A stretch of 64,000 bases of DNA from DATARR01 sp034666985 (GCA_034666985.1 JAXDKS010000021.1:62001-126000), one strand, 5' to 3'; shown: positions 1 to 9,954, counted from the first letter of the stretch. The notes: generated by a model from the sequence alone, not told the origin. Program-made: numbers and translations.

Positions 1-3000
1 CCGTCGATGCCGCGATTTTCGAACGGCCGGTATTGCAGCGTCGGCGCCGCGCCGACCGGCGTGCCGTCCGCCGTCGACGGCGGCGCATCGGCACGGACGG
101 CCGCCGGCGACGCCTGCGGGAAGAGCGAGAAGACGGCGGTCTCCGCTTCCTGGGGACGGACGAGCGTGGCGAAGCCGAGGCTGCGCACCTGCGGGTCCGG
201 ATCCTCTTCCAGATAAGCGCCGCCCCATTTGCCGATGTGGTGCTGAAATTCTTCGACGGCGGCACGGTAGGCCTCGCGCGCCGTGTCCTCCAGGCTCGGA
301 CGGAGATCCGTCGATCCTTGCAGGCCGGTGCGGATCGTCTGCGCGACGGCTGTGATCGCCGGCGCGAGGTTGCTGAACGGCGGCACCTGATCGATGTTTG
401 CCGGCGTCGTGCCGGCGATCAGCGCACCCACCACGTCATTCCACGTCCTCGCCCGCAGGATCTGCTCGGTGCGCTGCCGGCATGAAGCCGGGTCGACGAA
501 GCCGCAGACGTCGAGCTCGGCGGAGATGCGCTGCGCGACCGCGCCGGGAAGGAATTCGACGCATGGCTTCTGGAAGAAGCGTCCGATGGCATCTTCGAAT
601 CCGAAAAGGATCGCAATGATATAAGTCTTCCGCGTCAGCAGGCTCACCATGCGGAACGCGTGTTCCACCGCTTTCTCGAGCGCTGCCTGGCTGGCGGCCT
701 GCAGCGCGAAGTCCTCCTCGGTGAGGTGCACGCACTCGGGGAGCCGGAGCGGCGGCGCCACGGGATTGGCGCTGCGCTTGATCCGCGTCCGCGATTCGCC
801 GAGATGGGTGACGCTGATGGGAATCCCGCCCGTCAGAGCGCCCAGGGGCGTGGTGTTGAAGATCCCCGCGATGCGAATTTCCTTGATCAACGCCCGGTAG
901 ACGCCCGGATATCGATCGTCGACGAGATCGGATTCGGTGAGGCGCACGACGGCTTCGCGGGTGGAGAGGAAGCGCGCGAATTCGCCGGGTGTGGTCACCG
1001 CATTCACCGGGTCGCCGCCGAGCAGCCGGAAGAGCGACAGGCGGACGGGGAATTCGGTCTCCTTGCCATCCTGCAGCGACGTCCGCTGCTGCTCCAGGCG
1101 TCCGATGTCGCGCAGCAGCGCCGCGCCGGCGAACAGCGACGGATCGGTGCCCGCCGGCAACTGCGCGGCTCTCGGCAGGGACGAAAGATAGCCGTCGCGG
1201 ATCACGTCGAAGGCGGTGCCGTGCTCGATGCCGAGGGACTGCTCGGCCGCCAGGGCGAGCTCGAGCCCGTCGCGCAGCACGACGTCGCGGGCCGCCTGCA
1301 GCAGCGCGGACGCTTCGCGCACGAACTCGTCCGGCACCAGGTCGCGCAGCTCGCGCATCTGATTTGAAAGCATTTCCAGGATCAGCTCCGGGCTCAGGTT
1401 GCGCGCGAGGTCCCCCTGCTGCGCGAACAGCCGGTTGAGCTTGGCGATCAGCTCGTTCGCCAGCCGGCGGACCTCGTCGACTTTCTTCAGCAGCGGCCCC
1501 GTCAGCCATTTGAGGATCAGATGGACGAGCTCCTCGGCGGCGATGAGGACGACCGCGGCGAGCAGCGCGGCGCTGAACGGTCCGCCGGCGAGCGAGATCG
1601 CGAGGAACCCGACGATCGGAATGACGAGATACGTCACGGCGATGATCACGAACTTGTCGCCCGCCGATGCGGGGTCCAGCAGCGGCTGCAGACGGTCGTG
1701 GATCGCCTGCTTGATGCGGTCGGCCTGCTGCTCGACCGCACTGGTGAGCTCCTGCGCGCTCTGCCGCAGCGGATCGACGTCGGGCACGTTGAAGGTCGAG
1801 CCGGGCGCCGGCGGGTTCATGAGCAGCGGCAGGTCGTAGGCCTCGAAGACCTCGGCCATCGCCTTCGTCGTGCCGCCGACCACCTCGGCGATCGCCGCCT
1901 TGAGCGGCGCGACGATGCGGTCGACCTCGTCGTCGAGCCGTTGCAGCAGGTCGGCGACGGCCTGCTGGACGCCCTGCTTGAGGCCATCGACGTCGTCCTG
2001 GAACGCATGCTTCAGGAAGCGGCGGGTGCGCGAGAAATCGGTGTCGGAGAAGAGCACGGACGCCAGATCGCTGATCATCGCTTCGAACAGGCCGATCCAG
2101 AAGCCGATCGGGCTCGTCCGCGCGAGGAAGAGCAGGATGCGCGGCAGGAGCAGCGCGTCGGCGGCGGCGTCGGAGAGCGGTCCCACGAGCTCGTCGATCG
2201 CCGGCTGGCCGCTGAGCTGCGCGACGCCGGTCTCGATCGTGTCGAGGCGGGCCGCGGCGTCGAGCAGCGTCGCGTTGAGGATCTGCTCGGCGGAGGTGGC
2301 CTTCGCGATCGTCATCTGCATCAGCGTCGTGATGTGCGTCTCGTAGGCGAGCGACTCCTGCGCCGCCCGGATCGCCTGAGCTTTCAGATATTCGAAGCGC
2401 CATTTCGCGCCGATGCGATTGGCTTCGGTCAGCAGCGCGCGCGCCGTCTCCGCCGCGGGATCCAGTTGCAGGACGGGCTCGGCGGTGAGCGGCGGGATCA
2501 CCGGCTCGAACGGCGCCGTCGTCGACGCCAGAGCGGGCGTCACCGGATTGGACGCGAGCGAATTTGGAGAGGTGCCGAGCGGGTTCGTCGCCTTGACCTT
2601 GAACGTATAGGTCGTGCCGTTGATCAGTCCGGTGATGAGCGCGAACGGCGTGAGCCCGTCGATGGCGACGGGGGCCTGGGCCGTGGCGCCGATGAACGGC
2701 GTGACGGTGTAGGTCGTGACCGGCTGCGTTGGTGGCGTCCAACTCACCAGCGCCGATGCGTTCCCCGCGGCCGCGATCACGTTGGTGGGCGCCGCCGGCG
2801 GCGCGGTGGGGATGATCAGCGCCGCCGCCGTCTTCGGCCGCTTGCCGCTCGGCTTCTTCTCCGGCAGCGGACGGAGCTTCTGCGCCAGCTCCTCCAGCGC
2901 GCGGAATTGAGCAACGTTCTTGGCAAGGACCGTTCGCAACTGCGCATCGCCGGCTTTGACGATGTCGTCGAGCTCCTTCGACGGCGGCAGGACGGACGCG

Positions 3001-3269
3001 CCGGCTTTGAGATCAGCGGCGACCTTGATGAAAGCGGCCTCCGCGGCCTGGAGCACCGCCGGGGGCACCGGCTGGTTCGGCTTCGCTCGCACCAGTTGCA
3101 GGAGCGGTTGTGCGGCATCGGCCGGCAGCCGATCGAGCCGGCTTTCGATCGGCTCACGGCGTGCCGTCTCCCGCAGCGGCGGGACCGTGACGGTTGCTTC
3201 GGTCACAGCCGTGGTGATTCGCGATGAGGTCTTCTTGGCGCCGCCGGCTTTCGTGGGTTTCCGTGCCAT
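1..3269 (-). CDS. Tc toxin subunit A (TcA)-like large protein, C-terminal TcB-binding-like region; 3' end outside the window
   Basis: The frame stays open for more than 1,089 codons and leaves the window at its left edge. The ATG is preceded by GGAGGG at good spacing. From the N-terminus I see a Lys/Ala-rich helical stretch, a fibronectin III domain (about residues 160-250), a long alpha-helical region, a hydrophobic helix pair near residues 540-580, and from about residue 780 a part resembling the TcB-binding end of Tc-toxin A subunits. Two landmarks support this: DRYPGVYRALIKEIRI, like the family's (D/F)PGHYxRRIKSV strand, and YRPFENRGID, like the family's (R)YLPFEGxGA shortly before the C-terminus. 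In Tc toxins the A subunit forms the injection channel. The usual N-terminal receptor and shell domains are absent, so this may be a shortened relative rather than a complete toxin. Family assignment rests on motif recognition only. Confidence 0.5.
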   Translation of the reverse strand, partial: MARKPTKAGGAKKTSSRITTAVTEATVTVPPLRETARREPIESRLDRLPADAAQPLLQLVRAKPNQPVPPAVLQAAEAAFIKVAADLKAGASVLPPSKELDDIVKAGDAQLRTVLAKNVAQFRALEELAQKLRPLPEKKPSGKRPKTAAALIIPTAPPAAPTNVIAAAGNASALVSWTPPTQPVTTYTVTPFIGATAQAPVAIDGLTPFALITGLINGTTYTFKVKATNPLGTSPNSLASNPVTPALASTTAPFEPVIPPLTAEPVLQLDPAAETARALLTEANRIGAKWRFEYLKAQAIRAAQESLAYETHITTLMQMTIAKATSAEQILNATLLDAAARLDTIETGVAQLSGQPAIDELVGPLSDAAADALLLPRILLFLARTSPIGFWIGLFEAMISDLASVLFSDTDFSRTRRFLKHAFQDDVDGLKQGVQQAVADLLQRLDDEVDRIVAPLKAAIAEVVGGTTKAMAEVFEAYDLPLLMNPPAPGSTFNVPDVDPLRQSAQELTSAVEQQADRIKQAIHDRLQPLLDPASAGDKFVIIAVTYLVIPIVGFLAISLAGGPFSAALLAAVVLIAAEELVHLILKWLTGPLLKKVDEVRRLANELIAKLNRLFAQQGDLARNLSPELILEMLSNQMRELRDLVPDEFVREASALLQAARDVVLRDGLELALAAEQSLGIEHGTAFDVIRDGYLSSLPRAAQLPAGTDPSLFAGAALLRDIGRLEQQRTSLQDGKETEFPVRLSLFRLLGGDPVNAVTTPGEFARFLSTREAVVRLTESDLVDDRYPGVYRALIKEIRIAGIFNTTPLGALTGGIPISVTHLGESRTRIKRSANPVAPPLRLPECVHLTEEDFALQAASQAALEKAVEHAFRMVSLLTRKTYIIAILFGFEDAIGRFFQKPCVEFLPGAVAQRISAELDVCGFVDPASCRQRTEQILRARTWNDVVGALIAGTTPANIDQVPPFSNLAPAITAVAQTIRTGLQGSTDLRPSLEDTAREAYRAAVEEFQHHIGKWGGAYLEEDPDPQVRSLGFATLVRPQEAETAVFSLFPQASPAAVRADAPPSTADGTPVGAAPTLQYRPFENRGID

Positions 3270-3366
3270 GGGTGTCCCTCCGAGTCACATCCCAGAAAAC
3301 CTGATTAGAGCACCGTCGGCGAAGACGGGTCAATCAGCAGATCCGCCGGCTTTGAAACGGAAACCC

Positions 3367-3394
3367 GGCCCCCCTCTCGAGCTCGAGGGGGGCC
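3367..3394 (-). terminator. Strong hairpin downstream of the haem-motif protein gene
   Basis: A 10-bp perfect stem (GGCCCCCCTC / GAGGGGGGCC) encloses a self-complementary TCGAGCTC loop. It lies just after the stop codon of the minus-strand gene that ends at 3406 and before the next minus-strand start. The T-run is weak, so it could be a terminator or a 3'-end stabilising structure. Confidence 0.55.
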
Positions 3395-3405
3395 AGGAAG
3401 GCGGC

Positions 3406-5487
3406 CTAGTGGACTTCGTTGATGATGTTGCGCTTGAAGTCGGAGACGCCCACGGGGACCTTGTGATGCATGGGCATGGTCATGCCCGTGAAAAGGTCGG
3501 GGGGCAGCCGGCCGGTGGAGCGGAGGGAGGCCTGGACCGCGGCCACGTTGACAGGCTGGAAGCCGACGCAGGTCATGCCGGCGACCTGCTGGATGTCGAT
3601 CTCGCGGCGGGCGAGGTCGTCGAAGCTGCGCGGCGGCAGACCGCCCACCTCCTGGGGATCCGGCAGGTTGTTGACGCCGGTGAGGAATTCCGAGAGGTTG
3701 GCCGGCAGGCCGAACGGCGTCGAGGGATCGACGTGGACGAACGGTGCCACCGTGCCGGCGGGCCGGGACTCGCGGCCGTGGCAGCCGTTGCAGGCCGCCA
3801 GCGATGCGCGGTGCCGGCCCCAGTTGGTGGTGTTGTTGCCACCACCGGGGCTCAGGTTCGGCACCAGCGGGTTGGTCACCCGCCAGAAGAAGTTCGTGCC
3901 GAGCGTCTGCGGATTGGAGCCCTGGAAGTTCAGGCCGGTGAAGAAGAGCGGCACTCCCGGGATCGGATCCTGGAAATTGGGAGGCGTGAGGGGGGGCGCC
4001 ACCGCGGTCAGGATCCAGTTGTCGAAGGTCGCGGAGTTGTTGAACGCGTCGATCGCCGTGTCGGCCGTCGTGGTCTCGTTGAGGAAGGAGAACGGGAATT
4101 GGGTGAGTTGGAATTCTCGCAGCTCCCACGGGCCGGTGAGCGAGATCTCATTGGTCCGCAACTGGCCCAGGGCGCTGCCGTTGGGCCTGGTGGGGTTGGA
4201 GTTGGAGCGCACGAATTGCTCGGTGAGCACCTGCAGGCTGTCGTTGTAGACTGCCGAGCCCGGCACGAGAGTGGCGAGGTCGACCCACTTCTGGGCCCAG
4301 TTCTTGACCAGCTCGCACTCGCACTTGGGCACCCGGTACTCGAAGATCACGGCGAACGGGCTGACGCTGCAGCCGAACCGCTTGTCCACCAGACCGAAGA
4401 CGAAGCGTGCCTCGCCGGCGTCGAGGAAGTTGCCGGTGGCGCTGCCGCCGTAGCTGCCGCCTCCCGACGTGGTGCGCCGCAGGTCGACGCGGGAGACGAT
4501 GGCGAGCAACCGGAACGGCGACTGCGCCAGGTCGATATGGCCATCCGCGCGCTTCGGCCAGGGGTTGAGGATGATGCCGTTGACCTGGAGCCGCGACGGC
4601 ACCACGTGCGTGTTGATGGTCTGGTTGGCCTGCCAGTGCGCGAGCCACTTCTCGACGAAGATCGCGGGGTCGATGCCGCTCGCCGGCTGGTTGGCCATCT
4701 GCGTCATCAGGTTGTTGAAGGTCCAGACGCCGGCGGGGTTGCCGGCGCCGGAGCAGGGGTCCCACGTGCGGGTGGGATCCGTCACCACGCCCAGGTCGCG
4801 GATCATCAGCACGCGCTCCTGGAAGGGGTTGGTGCCGAGGACCACGGCCTTGTTTCCCGCCGTCGTCGTCGCTCCCGGCGTCGTCTCCGGGCCCACGAAG
4901 GCCACGGGCGGGCCGAACGGCACCGCTTTCCCTGCCTGGAACGAGTTGAAGTCGAAGGCCACGGGGCTCACGCTACCCACGTTGAGACGGCCTACGAAGA
5001 GAGGGGACTGCTTGGTACCGCGGTTGGCCAGCGCGGTGTTGTCGCTGTCGGCACGGGCCTGGAGATCGGCATCGTCGACGGTGCCGATGCCGGTGAAGAC
5101 GCCGTCGCCGGCCGTGGCATCGCCTCCCTGGCCGTCGTCGCGCAGGATCACCTGCTGGTCCTGAAAGCCGATGGTGACGAAGTCCCGCGTGCCGTCGCTG
5201 GTCTTCCGCGACAACTGGGAGCTCGACAAGGTCACCATCACCAGGATGTTGCCGATATCCGGGAAGGCGGCCGTCTTCTGAATGACGACCTGGGTCGGGG
5301 GTGGCATGGCAGCCGCGAGGGACTCGGCGTTGGTCGGCGTGCCCGTCGACGAGACCGTGTCCATCGTGACGGCCCTGGCCCTCGGCGGCTGCCGGTTGGC
5401 GGCCCAGGCCGTGAGCGTGATCACAGCCAGGACGGCAGTCAAGAAAAGGACTTTCCGGCTCATGTTCCAGCGTTTCCATTGCGCCAT
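3406..5487 (-). CDS. Secreted protein with a C-terminal haem c-type CxxCH motif
   Basis: A 693-residue exported protein. Residues 9-30 form a signal peptide (MSRKVLFLTAVLAVITLTAWA). The start is supported by AAGGAG about ten bases upstream. The C-terminal third carries one canonical haem c attachment motif, CNGCH, in the context ACNGCHGRES. Close to its N-terminus is DDGQGGDATAGDGVFTG, which resembles an Asp/Gly calcium loop. One CxxCH in a large extracytoplasmic protein is common in environmental bacteria and suggests electron transfer or a redox-sensing role, but I do not recognise the family. It appears to be a single-gene unit, with a hairpin on its 3' side. Confidence 0.8.
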   Translation of the reverse strand: MAQWKRWNMSRKVLFLTAVLAVITLTAWAANRQPPRARAVTMDTVSSTGTPTNAESLAAAMPPPTQVVIQKTAAFPDIGNILVMVTLSSSQLSRKTSDGTRDFVTIGFQDQQVILRDDGQGGDATAGDGVFTGIGTVDDADLQARADSDNTALANRGTKQSPLFVGRLNVGSVSPVAFDFNSFQAGKAVPFGPPVAFVGPETTPGATTTAGNKAVVLGTNPFQERVLMIRDLGVVTDPTRTWDPCSGAGNPAGVWTFNNLMTQMANQPASGIDPAIFVEKWLAHWQANQTINTHVVPSRLQVNGIILNPWPKRADGHIDLAQSPFRLLAIVSRVDLRRTTSGGGSYGGSATGNFLDAGEARFVFGLVDKRFGCSVSPFAVIFEYRVPKCECELVKNWAQKWVDLATLVPGSAVYNDSLQVLTEQFVRSNSNPTRPNGSALGQLRTNEISLTGPWELREFQLTQFPFSFLNETTTADTAIDAFNNSATFDNWILTAVAPPLTPPNFQDPIPGVPLFFTGLNFQGSNPQTLGTNFFWRVTNPLVPNLSPGGGNNTTNWGRHRASLAACNGCHGRESRPAGTVAPFVHVDPSTPFGLPANLSEFLTGVNNLPDPQEVGGLPPRSFDDLARREIDIQQVAGMTCVGFQPVNVAAVQASLRSTGRLPPDLFTGMTMPMHHKVPVGVSDFKRNIINEVH

Positions 5488-5704
5488 GGGAGGCTACTCC
5501 TTTTGAAATGTCGAAGGTGGCCGCCGGTCTTCGGTCACCCTCCCTGGGTTGCTACTGTGGCTTAAAAACAGCCGACTGCAAATAAGAGGGTGCGCAACCC
5601 CCCCAGAAAGGAGCCGCCCTACGCGAGGAGGATGGTGAGAAGGACGGGGGCCAGAGATGTGACGATGCGCGCCGGGGCGGTCGACGGTCGACGGCCGGCG
5701 ACGG

Positions 5705-7114
5705 CTACGCGGAGGCGAGCGCCTGGGGAGCGGACGCGATGTCCTGAGTCTCGGGAGCGGTGTGGAGGGGCAGGCGGAGGGTGAAGCTCGAGCCCCGGCC
5801 GGGCCCGGCGCTGCGGGCGGAGACGCTGCCCCCGTGAAGCTCGACGAGCCCCTGGACCAGGGCCAGTCCGAGCCCCAGGCCGCCGCGGCTGCGGTCCAGG
5901 GTGCGGTCGGCCTGCATGAAGGGCTCGAAGACGTGCGCCACGACCTCGGGCCCCATGCCCATCCCAGAGTCGCTGACGCAGACCTCGACGCTCTCCCCGC
6001 TCTCGTCGACCGCCAGCGTGATGCCGACCTTCCCTCCCGGATCCGTGAACTTCTGACTGTTGTGAAGGAGGTTGGCGATGGCCTGCGAAACCCGGGTCGC
6101 ATCCGCCAGAATCCAGGCGGATTGTCGCGGCAGCGAGACCTCCAGGGTCAGCCCCGCGGCTTCGAGCATCGTCCGATGGTCGCTCACCGTGGCCATCACC
6201 AGCTCCCGGAGGTCCAGCGGCGCCTTGCGGAGCAGCAGTCTCCCTCGGGCCACGCGCGAGACGTCCAGCAGATCGTCGACGATGCGGGCCATGTGAGAGC
6301 TTTGACGGTCGATGATGTCGCGCATCCTGGAGATGCGTGGATCGGAGGTGCCTACCTGCCGCAGGACCTCCGCCGCGTTGCGGATGGGGGCCAGCGGGTT
6401 ACGCAACTCGTGCGCCAGCATGGCGAGGAATTCGTCCTTGCGGCGAGCGGACTGCCGCAGACGGTCCTGGGACTCGCGCAGCATCTCCTCCGAGCGGCGG
6501 CGGACCTCGATCTCCCGGCAGGCCACGTCATACAGCCGTGAGCGTTCCACCGCCTGGGCGCACTGGTCCGCCAGCGCCTGCAGGAAGGCCAGGTCGTCTT
6601 GATCGAACTCGCGCGAGCAGGGGAAGCAGAAGCCCAGCACTCCCAGCAGCCAGCCGTCCACCAGCAATGGGAAGGTCGTCACCGCGCCGCCCATCGCCAC
6701 GCCGTGCACCTGCGCCAGCACGGGATACCTCCGGTTGCGTTCCTCGATCGTAGTGACGATGATCGGCTCGCGAAGCCTGGCGGCCTCGGCGACGGGCACG
6801 GGCGAGTCGACGGAGTACTCGCGCCACGCCTCCTCGGTATCCACGGGAACGCCCTTGAAGCCGATGTTGCGGAGCGATTTTCCATCCTCCGAGAGAACCG
6901 CCACGACTCCCACCTCCGCGTCGAGCGCCGGAAGGGCCTGGTCGATGATGACGTCCGCGACCTCCGTCAGCGTGCGGGCGCGGGCCAAAGCGGCCGTGAG
7001 CGTCTGCAGCCGGGCGAGGCGATCGGCGACGCGCTGGTAGTATTTGATGTCGGCGACGTCGGCGATATCGGCCTTGCCTCCCGAGGGGAGGTCGCTGGAC
7101 GGCTTGCGAGTCAT
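5705..7114 (-). CDS. GAF-domain sensor histidine kinase
   Basis: A 469-residue soluble kinase. Residues about 35-190 form a GAF sensor domain; no membrane helix is visible, so it senses a cytoplasmic signal. A short coiled coil leads to a HisKA dimerisation domain with H-box FLAMLAHELRNPLAPI (phosphoacceptor His235). The ATPase domain has the N-box ANLLHNSQKF, G1 box DSGMGMG and G2 box GGLGLGLALV. It lacks a receiver domain and has no response regulator beside it, so its partner is encoded elsewhere. The H-box is nearly identical to that of the hybrid kinase near 16.4 kb, so the two are likely paralogues. Confidence 0.93.
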   Translation of the reverse strand: MTRKPSSDLPSGGKADIADVADIKYYQRVADRLARLQTLTAALARARTLTEVADVIIDQALPALDAEVGVVAVLSEDGKSLRNIGFKGVPVDTEEAWREYSVDSPVPVAEAARLREPIIVTTIEERNRRYPVLAQVHGVAMGGAVTTFPLLVDGWLLGVLGFCFPCSREFDQDDLAFLQALADQCAQAVERSRLYDVACREIEVRRRSEEMLRESQDRLRQSARRKDEFLAMLAHELRNPLAPIRNAAEVLRQVGTSDPRISRMRDIIDRQSSHMARIVDDLLDVSRVARGRLLLRKAPLDLRELVMATVSDHRTMLEAAGLTLEVSLPRQSAWILADATRVSQAIANLLHNSQKFTDPGGKVGITLAVDESGESVEVCVSDSGMGMGPEVVAHVFEPFMQADRTLDRSRGGLGLGLALVQGLVELHGGSVSARSAGPGRGSSFTLRLPLHTAPETQDIASAPQALASA

Positions 7115-7165
7115 GAAGGGAGTATGAGGCCCTGGGGGCGGGGAGGCAACCCCGCCGTAAGGGCC

Positions 7166-8437
7166 TCAGCGACCCGTCGTCACGAAGCGGATGCACTGGC
7201 CCTGGTTGCGGAAGCTGGGGTTGTTGAACCGCCTCCAGCCTTCGCCCTTGCACTCCTCCTTGCTGCGCGGCGGTCCGACCAGGGCGAGGAGGATCGCGAC
7301 GTCGTTGGAGTCCAGGTTCGAGACCGCGAGATCGGGTGCGCCGTTGCCGTCGAGGTCGACGATCGCCACCGAGATGGGAAACTCCCCGGTCGGGAAGCTG
7401 ACCGCCGCCCCGAAGGTGCCGTTGCCCCGGTTGACGAGGACCGAGACGTCATTCGAGACCGCGTTCGCCACCGCGAGGTCGAGGTCGCCGTCACCGTCGA
7501 GGTCTCCCAGCGCGACGTCCTCGGGAACGGCGCCCGCCGCATAGGGGACCGGGGGCGCGAAGCTGCCGTTGCCACGGTTCAGCAGGATCGAGACGACCCG
7601 CGAGCCGGGCGCCGGGAAGTTGTCCACCACCGCGAGGTCGAGATCGCCATCGCCGTCGAGGTCGCCGATCGCGACGGCGACGGGGGCCACTCCGGCGGGA
7701 TAGGCGACCGGCGGGCCGAAGGTGCCGTTCCCACGGCCCAGCAGGATCGAGACCGTCTGGGAGTCGGCGTTGTTGAAGTTCGCCACCACGAGGTCGAGAT
7801 CGCCGTCGCCGTCGAGGTCGCCGATCGCCAAGTCGATCGGTCCGCTCCCCGCCGGGTATTTGACCGCGGGAGCGAAGGTGCCATTCCCACGGTTCAGCAG
7901 CACCGAGACTCCGGGCTCTGAGACGTTGGCTGCCGCGAGATCCACGTCGCCGTCGCCGTCGAGGTCGCCGGCGGCCACCGCAAAGGGTTGCGATCCAGAC
8001 AGATAGGCGACCGGTGGGGCGAAGGTTCCATCCCCCTCTCCCAGCAGGATCGAGATGGAGCCCTGCGGGCTCAGATTATTGGTGACGGCCAGGTCGAGCA
8101 CGCCGTCGCTATCGAGGTCGGCGGCGGCCAGGGAGAGGGGGAATGCCCCCGCGGGGGAGCCGAGGGGCGGCCCGAAGGTGCCGTTGCCGCGGCCCAGCAG
8201 GACTGAGACCGTGCCGTTCGGGTAGTTGGCGACGGCGAGGTCCGTGTGGCCGTCGCCGTCGAAGTCGCCGGTGACCAACGAGTAGGGGTCCGCCCCGGCG
8301 GGATAGCGTACCGCCGGCGCGAACGCCGGGGCAGCGAGGGCCGCGGTCGCGGTGAAGAGGAGCCCTGCGAGCAGGACCGCCATGCAGGGGGAGGGGAGCA
8401 GGGGGAGGCGTCGAGCGTGGGAGCAAGGTGCCGTCAT
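7166..8437 (-). CDS. Secreted FG-GAP/VCBS repeat protein
   Basis: A 423-residue exported protein. The signal peptide ends near LLFTATAALAA. The mature part is made of about eight repeats of roughly 45 residues, each with the calcium-binding core GD(F/L)DGDG(H/D)xDLAVAN followed by VS(I/V)LL(G/N)RGNGTF. These FG-GAP/VCBS repeats form an integrin-alpha-like beta-propeller. In bacteria such proteins are extracellular and thought to act in adhesion or surface display; the ligand cannot be read from sequence. The short C-terminal tail after the last repeat (GPPRSKEECKGEGWRRF...) is Cys-containing and outside the propeller. Confidence 0.9.
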   Translation of the reverse strand: MTAPCSHARRLPLLPSPCMAVLLAGLLFTATAALAAPAFAPAVRYPAGADPYSLVTGDFDGDGHTDLAVANYPNGTVSVLLGRGNGTFGPPLGSPAGAFPLSLAAADLDSDGVLDLAVTNNLSPQGSISILLGEGDGTFAPPVAYLSGSQPFAVAAGDLDGDGDVDLAAANVSEPGVSVLLNRGNGTFAPAVKYPAGSGPIDLAIGDLDGDGDLDLVVANFNNADSQTVSILLGRGNGTFGPPVAYPAGVAPVAVAIGDLDGDGDLDLAVVDNFPAPGSRVVSILLNRGNGSFAPPVPYAAGAVPEDVALGDLDGDGDLDLAVANAVSNDVSVLVNRGNGTFGAAVSFPTGEFPISVAIVDLDGNGAPDLAVSNLDSNDVAILLALVGPPRSKEECKGEGWRRFNNPSFRNQGQCIRFVTTGR

Positions 8438-8638
8438 GGGGTGATCCTCCTTTCCCGCCAGTGTAGAAGGATTCGCGTTCTCTAAACAAGCAACAAGAGG
8501 GCCATGTGGCTCTATTCAAAGGTCACGATTCTTCCTCATGGCCGCCTAGGATGAGATCTTGCGGACCGCTTGGTCAAAAACCGAACGTCCGTTATGCTTC
8601 CGATCCGTCAAGCCCGATCAGCCCGGAAGGAGCGTGCG

Positions 8639-9925
8639 ATGTCCAGCAGCCAGACAGCGATCGACGAAGGCGTCTCTCCAGCGGCGCGGCAGGAGGTGCC
8701 GGCGTACTCCTGGTACGCGCTGCTCGTCCTCACCCTGATCTACGTCCTGAACTTCCTCGACCGGTCGCTCATCTACATCCTGTTCACGCCGATCAAGGCG
8801 GAGATGCACTTCAGCGATCTGCAACTGGCGCTCCTGGGGGCGACCTCCTTCGTCATCTTCTATACGCTGCTGGGAGTTCCCTTCGGCCGCCTCGCCGACC
8901 GCGGGTCGAGGACGGGTCTGATCGCCGGCGGGCTCGCGGTGTGGAGCCTTTTCTCGGGCCTGACCGGTTTCGCCCACGGCTTCTGGAGCCTCTTTCTATG
9001 CCGGGTCATGGTGGGAGTCGGCGAGGCGACGCTCGGACCCGCGGCGCTCTCGCTGCTGAGCGACTACTTTCCGCCTCGCATGAGGGCGACGGTGCAGGGG
9101 ATCTACTCCTCGGGCGTGGCCCTCGGGGGCGGTCTCGCCTTTTTTCTCGGCGGCTGGATCGGGCAGAGCTATGGGTGGCGATGGGCGTTCTATCTGCTGG
9201 GATTCCCGGGGCTCATCCTGGCCGCCGTCGTCTTCTTCCTGCGCGAGCCGCCGCGGGGACGCACGGAGATCGCCACCGTCCGTTACCGTCCCGAGGATTG
9301 GAAGATCCTGTTCCGCTCCGTGCCCCTGCGCTACCTGTACCTTGGGTACGCGCTGTTCGGGCTCGCCTCGAACAATCTGGGGATCTGGGGGCCGGCCTTC
9401 TTCGTGCGTGTTCAGGGCCTGAGCCTCGCGCGCATCGGCCTGGCGGCGGGGATCCTGTCGGTGGCCGTGGGGGTGCCGGTCATGATCCTCGGCGGCTACC
9501 TGGCCGACCGGTTCCGCCAGCGGGGCCCAGGAGGCCGGATGGCGTTCACCGCCTGGGCGGCCCTCGCTTCGATCCCCCTCTGGCTCGGGCTGCTGTTCGT
9601 CGATCGCCTCGGCGTGCTGGTGCTCCTGAGCATTCCCCTCTACGGGCTGGCCCTGATGTGGGTCGCCCCCGCGACCGCGGACCTGCACGAGATCGCCGGC
9701 CCCCACCTGCGGGGGCTCGGCATCGGCATCTTCTTCTCGACGGTCAACATCGTCGCCTACGGCCTCGGCTCTCCCCTCATCGGCAAGCTCAACGATCTGT
9801 TGGGCGTCACCGCCGATCCCGGGCGGATGCGGCTCTCGCTGCTGATCTGCCCGGCGGCGTGCGCGCTCGCGGCGGTTCTGCTGTGGCTCGGGAGTAGGGC
9901 GCGGGTGGCGGGTGGGGAGGGGTGA
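8639..9925 (+). CDS. Spinster-type MFS transporter
   Basis: A 428-residue integral membrane protein with about twelve hydrophobic helices. The loop-2 signature GRLADRGSR matches the MFS motif GxLaDrxGrr, and it is repeated in degenerate form as GGYLADRFRQRG between helices 8 and 9. VLNFLDRSLIYIL in helix 1 is typical of the Spinster/hexuronate branch. Substrate unknown. I chose the ATG preceded by GGAAGGAG rather than upstream in-frame starts. The last codons and the stop lie inside a 25-bp sequence that recurs about 0.8 kb downstream, on the other side of the toxin-antitoxin pair. Confidence 0.88.
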   Translation: MSSSQTAIDEGVSPAARQEVPAYSWYALLVLTLIYVLNFLDRSLIYILFTPIKAEMHFSDLQLALLGATSFVIFYTLLGVPFGRLADRGSRTGLIAGGLAVWSLFSGLTGFAHGFWSLFLCRVMVGVGEATLGPAALSLLSDYFPPRMRATVQGIYSSGVALGGGLAFFLGGWIGQSYGWRWAFYLLGFPGLILAAVVFFLREPPRGRTEIATVRYRPEDWKILFRSVPLRYLYLGYALFGLASNNLGIWGPAFFVRVQGLSLARIGLAAGILSVAVGVPVMILGGYLADRFRQRGPGGRMAFTAWAALASIPLWLGLLFVDRLGVLVLLSIPLYGLALMWVAPATADLHEIAGPHLRGLGIGIFFSTVNIVAYGLGSPLIGKLNDLLGVTADPGRMRLSLLICPAACALAAVLLWLGSRARVAGGEG

Positions 9926-9927
9926 AG
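9903..9927 (+). repeat. 25-bp direct repeat, left copy (flanks vapBC)
   Basis: Begins GGGTGGCGGGTGGGGAGG and ends GGTGAAG. It covers the last codons and stop of the MFS gene. The same 25 bases with one T/C change recur at 10682-10706. The pair brackets the toxin-antitoxin genes, as expected for an insertion or a recombination-generated duplication. Confidence 0.7.
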
Positions 9928-9954
9928 GGGCGCCGCAGTGACCCCATCACCCCA

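Noticed and set aside
436..2742. A long open frame of 768 codons on the minus strand
   Set aside because: It is an out-of-frame shadow of the TcA-like gene: Arg/Pro/His-rich, no domains. The true frame contains the fibronectin domain and runs off the window.
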